Shown here: positions 1-6,464 of the stretch, in pieces
Layout: each line of letters begins with the position of its first letter
Numbering within the stretch: the first letter of the stretch is position 1
Source of the DNA: Macrocybe gigantea
Taxonomy: Eukaryota; Basidiomycota; Agaricomycetes; Agaricales; Callistosporiaceae
Reading direction: 5' to 3'
Length of the DNA: 10,000 nucleotides
Assembly (NCBI GenBank): GCA_011319805.1
Contig: SJRY01000104.1
Coordinates: 1 to 10,000, forward strand
Position numbers and translations under genes: made by a program
Notes under the pieces: model-generated
Told to the model about the DNA's origin: nothing
What the model saw: the letters and a program-made list of their open reading frames with translations, nothing else
Database searches by the model: none

Positions 1-58
1 GATCAAATTATAGTGTTTTTTTAAACTCGCTGATATTGGCCAATAGGGTTTCTGTAGC

Positions 59-1019
59 ATGAATCCTCATCTTTGTGAATACGTTGAGAGCTCATGGCAA
101 ATATTCACAGACATGATTTGGGACCTCGCCACTCTGTCTTTGCCCATATATCCGCGTGTGCACGATGCCTTTGACGCTTTATTGCACCAAGACCCACCTG
201 CTGCCGATCGTGGATGGTTCAATCCAGGTAATCATACCATGTTGTTACATTATCTGCGTGTTAATCCGCCACGTCTGTTCATTTAGCGCATGCGATTTCA
301 AACGTGGTCGATAAACCCGGGGAAATTCAATCGTCGCGCATTCGTCGCCTCCGAATTTGCCTGACAGCATTGGAACGCACGTTAGCGGCTTCACGGTACA
401 CGGTCCCTTCTCTCATTCCTCAGAAGATGATGCCGAAGCGGATATCGACAACGAGGCCAACGGCTCTGACGTTGGTGGCACAGATGCGTATGATCATTCG
501 CAGACAGTCATGCAGCCACATTCTGCTGAGACCTCGAGTCATGCAAAATCTCCCTCTGCACCTGTTGTGGACCACGCCATTGGCCGCACAGGTTCCGCAT
601 CATCAGCCGCATTAGAAGCTTATCGACCATTGCTATTAACCATGGACCGTTCTTCGTGAACATGTCAACACTCGACCTACATCCGTGGCCTCATCTCCAA
701 CCGTCAGGGAAACACAATCTGATGAGAGTACGAGCTCTGCGAAATCACACTCTGCACCCGTCGTGGACGAATCTAGTAGTGACTCAGATCATGCGGCATC
801 ATCCCGCATTAGAACCAGATCAATTGCTGCTAACGACCACGGACCGGTTATTCGTGAACAAGACAGCTCTCAACCTACGCCCATAGCCCCTTCCAGGCAC
901 CTCACGCGTCAACCCCGAAACATCGAACGACGGCTCACTGCCATTAAAGCTCCTATCCGTCGTGGAAAGACCGTTGGCCGCGCTAATAACAACATCCGCT
1001 TAGGGCGAATAAAAAAAAT
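59..1019 (+). pseudogene. Broken 5' part of the JmjC-like gene (low-complexity N-terminal region)
   Basis: This stretch reads as the N-terminal region of the gene that continues at 1020, but no single splice pattern keeps it in frame. A first exon-like segment (ATG at 59, or an internal exon after the AG at 56-57) runs to a good GT donor at 228 with an AG acceptor at 286. The most protein-like frame after 287 (starting RMRFQTWS) is in the wrong phase and stops at 362-364. From about 365 to 600 frame 3 carries an acidic, Ser-rich sequence. It then shifts to frame 2 near 605, to frame 1 near 648, and back to frame 3 at the A8 run at 1011-1018. The shifts at 605 and 648 are visible by comparison with the second copy of an internal repeat. 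An alternative start is ATG 290 with a weak intron at 304-367, which restores frame up to about 605. Sequencing error cannot be excluded. Confidence 0.55.
528..862 (+). repeat. Diverged direct duplication (about 197-nt period) in coding sequence
   Basis: Two diverged copies lie about 196-199 nt apart. Copy 1 is at about 528-660 and copy 2 at about 725-862. Both contain the segment coding SAPVVD (at 555 and 751), GCATTAGA (609 and 806) and CGTGAA (654 and 853). Translated, copy 1 gives SSHAKSPSAPVVD and copy 2 gives TSSAKSHSAPVVD, each followed by a Ser-rich linker and an IR..S.....HGP segment. Copy 1 has two extra bases near 605 and one missing base near 648 relative to copy 2, so only copy 2 is open throughout. 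The repeat appears to be an ancestral tandem duplication within a disordered N-terminal domain. Confidence 0.7.
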
Positions 1020-3269
1020 CGATCATCGTTTTCGACACCAGCTCATGTAAAGAAAACATCACCTTCGATGTCAGCTCGCCCTAAACTGGTCCCCGATATC
1101 GTCCCTTTACATATCAGCAATATCTTCGACTTCAGTTCACAGTATGTCAGTGACTTCGCATCTGACCTCATATTTTAGATTCGTTACCTGATTCCCCCCC
1201 CCCCCCCCAGATTGATCTTACCATTGACGATGGTGACGACGTCATCGCTAACGATGTCCAGCCTTCCTTCAACTTCCATTCTCAATCAGTAACCATAGCC
1301 GTTCCAGGAAATAGCGAATCGTTTGTTTTAGTCATGGGCTTCACAGTATGTTTCTTATTTGGTTATTCATTTATTTGACTAAGTGCCGTGGCAGCATCAG
1401 GCAGAGTTGGACTGGTTTAATGATCTAATCATTTCCACCGGATTATGCGACAACTCACCGGACAATCCAGCAAACTATCCATTCATCAAGACCATTTCAC
1501 ACGACGAATGGAATCGATCCTGTTCGAGTGAATTACTCGACGACTTTGCAGGGCATCATTTTTTGTTATATGGACGATCCGCGGAGTCTGTGCCTTTTGA
1601 CAGGAAGACATTTCGAGATTTGTTTTGTGTGGATGCAATCACAACTTACAACGGTGACGTTTCATGCACTCATTCGACGTTTCTTTTGATCCTTACTTCT
1701 GGTCTTCTTATAGATTTGTCCCGACCTCGTGAGCCGTCAAGCATGGAATCCGCATATGTTAAGGGAACGTTGGGTGATTTCCTCGACAACGACGGCGGCC
1801 CGGTGTCGAGGCCGTTAATAGGATTCGAATTCGTTCGAAAGACGTTCAGCACACCAACATGCCCTTTGTCGACAGAGGCTGTTGCTTATACTGAAGCTAT
1901 ACAATTACCGTGGTGTCCGATCACCGAACCCATACCCTATCCGAGCATGCAGATGGGCATGTGCTGCACTGCTAATTCTTACTCTGGCTTTCGAACATTT
2001 CCAGATGGATTCGCGGCAAACGTACAGGTCGTCTGCGGCGTGCAGGTGTGGTTCATCATCGTGCCTGACGGCGACGACTTTGAACAGTTCGCCTCTTGTG
2101 ACGCATTTGATTCACTATCTATTTCAGATCGTGTGTCCCTTCGCAGTCGTCGGATCGTGGCTTTGGTTGTTCGTGCAGGAATGGAACTGTAAGTCCATGT
2201 CGCGAAGCCGCTACAATGTTACTTACAACATTGCGTCACAGTTTTATCCGTCCCAATACGTCTTTCGCCGTGTTTTCGCCTGAACCATCCGTGGCGTTCA
2301 TTCGTTATTTCTATTCTACCCCTGTCATCGCAGACACCGTTTACGGCGTGTTGCACTCCTTCCTTGATGACACGCCCAACAAACCAAATTCTACACGACG
2401 ATGGGCGTTTCAAGTTCTCACTCGCATAGTGGCTCTATACCACAAGGATCTATTTCTCAAGCGATGTCAGCAAGGTTCGTACACCCACTATGTGTTGCCT
2501 TGATACGCTCTCTCTGATTTAAGGCACAGATGTTACTGACAACGAAATGCATTACTTGCGACCGTCGGATTTTGCCGACGTCACTCGATTATTGCAATTG
2601 AGAGCGCTAATTCACCTCAGCAACGTTCTTCACGCGTGGCAATATACAGACGTCGACGAACCGGTTGCCCAACGTCGCCGTTTGGTGTATGCTCGAAAGA
2701 GATGCAGCGAAATTTGCTCTTGGTTTTTCGGTTCCTTTTCCTTGGTCAACGATCGTGACATAGTCATTAATTGCGAGCGCGAGCTCTATCGCCCATACGT
2801 TACTCAAGTCGCATCTGCAATTGTCAGCCGTAAAATCTTGCTAGAAAAACGTGGCCTATCGGGATTTCCCTATTGCACGTCTGATGACATAAAACAGGCC
2901 CTTTTTCGTTGTTTCAAGAACACCAGAGGTTTACCCGAGCTGTTCGAAGATCTACTCTGCCATCCTCCATCAACCTCCACTTTTGCTTGGAATCCTTCTC
3001 TTCAAGGGTTATATGTACAAAATCAGCCCCAAGCCAGGGAAGAAATTCGTTCGTTGTTCAACTTGCATTATTTCCTCGTTTTTGGGTTTTGATCAAGTTG
3101 CATTTACTTCTTAGCACTGTCAGATGGTTTGACCTATGACGATATACATTTCGACTGTGAACTGTCGCGGTTACAGAAAAATCTCACATCTAATCCGGCT
3201 GGCGAATCCGATGCCATTTCGAATTCATCTATCGAATCCGAATCCGAAGACGGCGACGGTGACGTTTGA
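1020..3269 (+). CDS. JmjC/cupin-like protein lacking metal ligands (3' intact part)
   Basis: Exons are 1020-1145, 1211-1345, 1395-2188, 2242-2474, 2524-3048 and 3115-3269. All introns (1146-1210, 1346-1394, 2189-2241, 2475-2523, 3049-3114) have GT..AG ends and matching phases; the last acceptor could instead be 3123. From 1211 this gives about 613 residues. The order of motifs suggests a JmjC-type double-stranded beta-helix. HHFLLYGR opens it. Next come TLGDFLDNDGG (about 1768-1800) and SGFRTFPDGFA...VCGVQVWFIIVP (1983-2069), which occupies the place of the HxD...GxKxW core. Last is AGMELFIRPNTSFAVFSPEPSVAF (about 2175-2305), in place of the PGTxHxV...G strand. In JmjC enzymes the HxD and the second His bind Fe(II) and the Lys binds 2-oxoglutarate. 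Here R, F, F and Q stand there, so no oxygenase activity is expected. The C-terminal part is helical and ends in a Ser/Glu/Asp-rich tail. The family call rests on motif recall, not a search. Confidence 0.72.
1146..1210 (+). other. Intron with a C15 tract next to the 3' splice site
   Basis: This 65-nt intron begins GTCAGT and ends in 15 consecutive C residues (1194-1208) followed directly by AG. Using the donor at 1146 keeps phase 0 on both sides, joining SSQY to IDLTIDDGDD. The better-looking donor GTATGT at 1142 would break the frame. An earlier AG at 1178 leads to a stop. The C-run length is the kind of tract that is often misread, so the exact count is uncertain. Confidence 0.6.
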
Positions 3270-3358
3270 CAACGGGTGCCTCATTGCCTCAGAACTCTAG
3301 CTTTCATTTACGCGTCTGTCCTCACGTTATTACTTCTATTACGTTTTTGTACCGTCTT

Positions 3359-3365
3359 TATAATA
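3359..3365 (+). promoter_or_regulatory. TATA-like element upstream of the 3450 gene
   Basis: TATAATA sits 85 bp upstream of the proposed ATG at 3450 and 90 bp downstream of the preceding stop codon, within the only spacer available for a promoter. The spacer 3270-3449 shows no other convincing feature; its open frames lack protein-like composition. This is position-based inference. Confidence 0.35.
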
Positions 3366-3449
3366 CAACGCGTGTGGAATCCTCTCGACATCGCATCCAC
3401 TCAACGACCGTCGAGGTAACTCAACCCTGCTCAGTATGCTTGTTTTCCA

Positions 3450-4099
3450 ATGATTTTGGCGGCAGCCCAAGTTCACGTCGATATACATTGCAGATATGCT
3501 GGTCATAGGTGTCCGATCGGTGCAACCCGTGAGCCTGACGCTCTGTGGCCTGAGATGTACTTTTTTATCGAGCGGATATTTCCCGCATACAAGATCGCCG
3601 TCGACACCAATGTGAAACGCGACGTAGACGTATTAATGACTTGGGCTTTCGCAGACTGGTTCGGATTGTTCCCGGACGAAAGTCAAAGCAAATATAATCG
3701 AACTGTGGTGCGTTAGATCCTTATTCGTTCGATTTTCCTCTTATTGAAATTTGCTAGGATATCATGGACTTGTTGCAACTGAGGGATCTAGAGGACACAT
3801 TTTGCGTTAGCCGGTGTCGTAACATCTGCTCTGCATACAATTCCTCTTGGCAGCAAGTTTATACAGAAGCAATCGAGAATTGGAACGCTGAATCTGCGAG
3901 ACGAAACCCATTCCCTCCACCTCCCCTTTCACCAGCACGTCACGCTATTGTTCCACGAAGCGATCTATTGTATGACATACCCAACCCGGATCCCGCTTAC
4001 AATGCTGCTGTACCCTCCCGATTTATTCCTTTCCGTGATTATAAGTCCTATATTTCCTACGTCAGTACTCTGATGGAAACATTCACTTCCATCGACTAG
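3450..4099 (+). CDS. Hypothetical protein, two exons, 199 residues
   Basis: Exon 1 is 3450-3707 and exon 2 is 3758-4099. The 50-nt intron (donor GTGCGT, acceptor TTTGCTAG) is phase 0 on both sides and joins KYNRTV to DIMDLLQL. I do not recognise the family. Residues about 25-70 are aromatic and hydrophobic (ALWPEMYFFIERIFPAY, then MTWAFADWFGLFPD), suggesting a folded helical segment rather than a membrane span, since charges interrupt it. Residues about 85-135 are polar and helical, with several Cys (FCVSRCRNICSAY). A proline cluster (NPFPPPPLSP) follows, then an aromatic C-terminus ending TFTSID. There is no signal peptide. The start is uncertain: ATG 3450 is the first usable Met, but a donor at 3416 and an acceptor at 3465 could add an upstream exon that lacks a visible start. 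It lies on the same strand as the JmjC-like gene, 180 bp downstream. Confidence 0.6.
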
Positions 4100-4344
4100 C
4101 ATGCATTCCTCTCGGAGGGGTTTTTTTTTTTTTTTTATCCACTGTTTCTTTTGGTCGATTTGGCTCTCGTTGTAAACAAAAAAAAATTTTTGGTCAATTT
4201 TGTTCTTGGTGCAAACTGATGTGCATGTACATTGTAACATTGTCAATTTGTCAATTACATCGTCGTACATGTTCAAAAAATATTTATAACAAGGGAGACG
4301 AAGAAAAAAAAGAAGAAACAAAAAAAGGATGCATGCCGTTGACG
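4100..4344. other. AT-rich spacer between convergent genes
   Basis: The spacer separates the 3' ends of the 3450-4099 gene and the minus-strand gene ending at 4345. It starts with a small GC stem, CCTC-TCG-GAGG (4108-4118), just before 16 consecutive T residues (4121-4136). It then holds a direct repeat and A/T-rich sequence with TGTAAAC, TGTACAT and AATATTTATAA. Such sequence is typical of fungal 3' untranslated and polyadenylation regions on both strands. Open frames crossing it are low-complexity and not convincing. Confidence 0.6.
4149..4216. repeat. Imperfect 29-bp direct repeat
   Basis: Copies at 4149-4177 and 4188-4216 both begin TTTTGGTC and end AAAC. They match at 23 of 29 positions and are separated by an A-rich 10-bp gap. 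The repeat lies in the shared 3' region of two convergent genes. Its function is unknown; local slippage duplication is the simplest explanation. Confidence 0.6.
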
Positions 4345-5798
4345 TCATTCTTTACGACCTTTCATCGCTTCGCTCATGACTACATCCTCTTCCAAGATCG
4401 CACCCGCTGTCTCAAGCACTGGAACCTTGACCCGTTTTATAATGCCTTCACCGTCTTTGTCGTATCCGACCTTTCTTTTTATAATCGTTTTGACGTCTTT
4501 GTCAACCTTGTTCTTGTTCTTCCGTTGTTCATAGGCAGCCTGTATAACATGGTCAAAAGTCAATAGGTTCGTACGATCATATCGAGGGGTGGGGGCGGGG
4601 ATCTGTACCTTTCTGTACTTGCTATTCAACAGAGCCACTGATCTCAGTATCGCTTTCACCTTCCACTTTCCTTGCTGTGCTGGCACGGCGATGAAGGATG
4701 CTTGAATCTGCGCAATATCGCCAACATGGAAAACATTGGAATGCGAGTTTGTCATTGTCCTGCGGCTCCTTCAGTACTGTGTTTGCTAACATATGTAGCA
4801 ACCTACTCTTCTTGACCGTTTGTTCTCTGGTAATATTCAACTTGATTCTCGGGCGTCCTAATAACGTCGAATTGTTCAACAGCCTTTTCGAGAGCGCCGT
4901 GTTTGTCTTCCATGGCTAAAAACGGTACGTGTGCTTCATTTGCTGCCTGCTTGACTGGCGTGTACACGCGGTTGCTGATCTCGATGGCGGCGCATTTCTC
5001 ATCGAATAGTTCCTTGGGAAATTTGACATCGACGCTCCACGAACATTCAGCATCAACACCCATCTGGTCCGAGAAATGTTGGTAAATGGCGTTACACATC
5101 GCCAAGGCCTGATCAAATTCCGGAATTCCAAGGCCAGTGAGTCGGACTCTCTGCATTAAACGCAACGCTGCTTTGAGCGTACGTGGGTCACCTGCTGGTC
5201 TACAATCCCAGCGGGTGTTAAAAGCCGGTTTTCAAATCGATTGCAATGGCAGCATATTAGGCCATGGACTTACAAGCTGCATTCGAACGGAAGAAGCTCA
5301 ACGTGTGCGATAACACCTTTGACAGTGAATACCGCTTCCTGCCTTTCGACAGTACCCGTATGACTGTCTACAGGATAAAGCAATCTCCAGCAGGTCGGGT
5401 TGCTTGTCTTGACAACGTCAAAATCCTTGATCGTATCGTCGGGCTGCCATGGATTCACAATTGCCGTAAGTTTCTAACCAAGTTTCGAGGGAATGCTGCT
5501 TGCCTCTTTGTAATCGTGGAGCTCGCAGGCTCCCTCTACGAGTTTTTGCATTTCTGTCACGAGCGCTTGTCCTGTCCGGGTCATTATCAATATTGCTGCA
5601 CGGCGTAGGAATCACTTACGGGCACCGTTGAAATCGTAATATTCGTCCATGTGTACAGCGTCTATTTGCAGCGGGCGTTCACAATGCGAGTCTCAGTCTT
5701 TGATTCTCTGAATCCACTGAAGCCACCCTTTTTCTTGGGCTATTTTTGCAACGACGTGCCTGCGTGCCCGCACGGACAGGCACCGTTGATCCTCGAAA
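4345..5798 (-). pseudogene. Multi-exon gene of an unrecognised family, interrupted by TGA
   Basis: Read on the minus strand, exons run 5798-5620, 5571-5504, 5443-5274, 5199-4807, 4759-4609 and 4539-4345, all phase-compatible. Introns at 5619-5572, 5273-5200 and 4806-4760 are GT..AG; 5503-5444 is GC..AG; 4608-4540 is GT..AG and in frame. The product would be about 380 residues after the break. Landmarks are IDAVHMDEYYDFNGAR, TLKAALRLMQRVRLTGLGIP, the helical DQALAMCNAIYQHFSDQMGV, and then VGDIAQIQASFIAVPA followed by KAILRSVALLNSKYR. This last part is an alternating hydrophobic, beta-rich segment that could be an OB-like or SH3-like barrel. A basic/acidic tail ends EEDVVMSEAMKGRKE. An in-frame TGA at 5693-5695 splits RIKD from DSHCERPLQID, and no start codon in the right frame lies upstream of 5798. 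It may therefore be a decayed copy. I have the impression of a multicopy basidiomycete family but cannot name it. Confidence 0.6.
5444..5503 (-). other. Probable GC-AG intron
   Basis: On the minus strand AAAGAG|GCAAGC starts a 60-nt segment ending GGCAG. Both borders are phase 0, so removal joins HDYKE to PDDTIKD. The only nearby GT donor (at about 5479, GTTAGA) would make a 35-nt intron in the wrong phase, and reading through hits TAG. A GC donor is the rare but accepted alternative class; a frameshift in a decaying gene would be the other explanation. Confidence 0.5.
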
Positions 5799-6123
5799 CT
5801 GGGACCACTCCATTAATTAAAGAAGCATGACCGCTTCTATTTCAAAGTATGTCAGGTCGCTTCTTGGTAGTTGTGTATTTTGATTTCTCGGTAGCTCGAC
5901 TTTTCGTCACTCAGCTTCTGTTAACTACTTCAAATCGACTTGACGAAGCTTTTGAGTGCGACATCGCGTACATGAAGAATTAATGGCCGCTCGTCGGTGG
6001 GGAATTGACCGTGCGTCTGCAGCTCGCGCTTATATCACAAATTCGATATTGGCATGTCTATACCTGCCTCTGTTAATCGAAGTCTGCATTCCGCGGTCAG
6101 AGCACGAACTTTCTCACCTAGCT

Positions 6124-6330
6124 CCGAGGAAAGCAAAACCCTCTACCCCGATTTTGTTCTCTATTTATAGGTCATTCCACTGCGCCTCAATTGCGTCGCC
6201 AACCACTCCTTCTGCGGAGTTTTATTGACCTTTCTGGATGAACCTGGCACGTAAACGTAATGGAGAAACAAGCATGCCCTTTGCCCCATTTTTTTTTTTC
6301 TCCGTTTATAGGTTGCCATCGCGCTGCGCC
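6124..6330 (+). repeat. Duplicated promoter-like block
   Basis: Two imperfect copies sit about 140 bp apart. Copy 1, about 6124-6192, reads GAGGAAAGCAAAACCCTCTACCCCGATTTT and onward through TTTATAGGT to CTGCGCC. Copy 2, about 6262-6330, reads GAGAAACAAGCATGCCCTTTGCCCCATTTT and onward through TTTATAGGT to CTGCGCC. Both place the TTTATAGGT element (6164-6172 and 6305-6313) after a CCCC-T-rich stretch. A third CCCCATC-T11 tract follows at 6374-6389, just after the TATA box. Local duplication of a core promoter is the likely origin. Confidence 0.5.
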
Positions 6331-6353
6331 GCGGACACTGATTATCGTAAAGG

Positions 6354-6360
6354 TATATAA
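6354..6360 (+). promoter_or_regulatory. TATA box of the 6465 gene
   Basis: TATATAA lies 105 bp upstream of the ATG and is followed by a pyrimidine-rich stretch (about 6365-6414) ending near CTCCCTCCTCTG, where fungal transcripts often start. The ATG context, CTACCATGCC, is reasonable. This is the best core promoter candidate in the window. Confidence 0.55.
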
Positions 6361-6464
6361 GTCGGCGCCTTCCCCATCTTTTTTTTTTTCGACCCGCGTC
6401 CTGCTCCCTCCTCTGTTGATCAACGTGCCGTCGAACCTATCGTCACTACATCGCCAGCCCTACC

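Larger units (their letters stand above)
5799..6464. promoter_or_regulatory. Divergent intergenic region
   Basis: About 670 bp lie between the 5' ends of the minus-strand gene ending at 5798 and the plus-strand gene starting at 6465. I find no convincing coding exon in it. Open frames near 5956-6228 (plus) and 6187-6423 (minus) have ordinary composition and no splice support. The right half contains repeated TTTATAGGT blocks, a TATA box, T-runs at 6289-6299 and 6379-6389, and a C/T-rich leader leading to the ATG. The left half (5799-6120) may still hold lost 5' exons of the minus-strand gene. Confidence 0.5.

Noticed and set aside
35..44. Perfect palindrome ATTGGCCAAT containing CCAAT in both orientations
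   Set aside because: It lies only 15 bp before the ATG and inside a possible intron, so a promoter role is not supported.
4108..4136. GC stem followed by T16, resembling a rho-independent terminator
   Set aside because: The window is eukaryotic nuclear DNA, the stem is only 4 bp, and T-runs are common in all spacers here.
3965..4348. Minus-strand open frame of 127 codons over the convergent spacer
   Set aside because: It is Lys/Phe-rich low-complexity translation of A/T runs, and half of it is antisense to the clean exon 3758-4099.
5200..5273. Protein-like reading FNTRWDCR just upstream of, and in frame with, the PAGDPRTLK exon
   Set aside because: It lies inside a segment with GTAAGT donor, TTTTAAC branch-like site and TGTAG acceptor whose removal joins frames exactly. 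The open stretch begins at a stop and has no acceptor of its own.
5956..6228. Plus-strand open frame of 90 codons in the divergent spacer
   Set aside because: It has no splice partners or start context, and its end crosses the TTTATAGGT repeat block; no protein-like motif.
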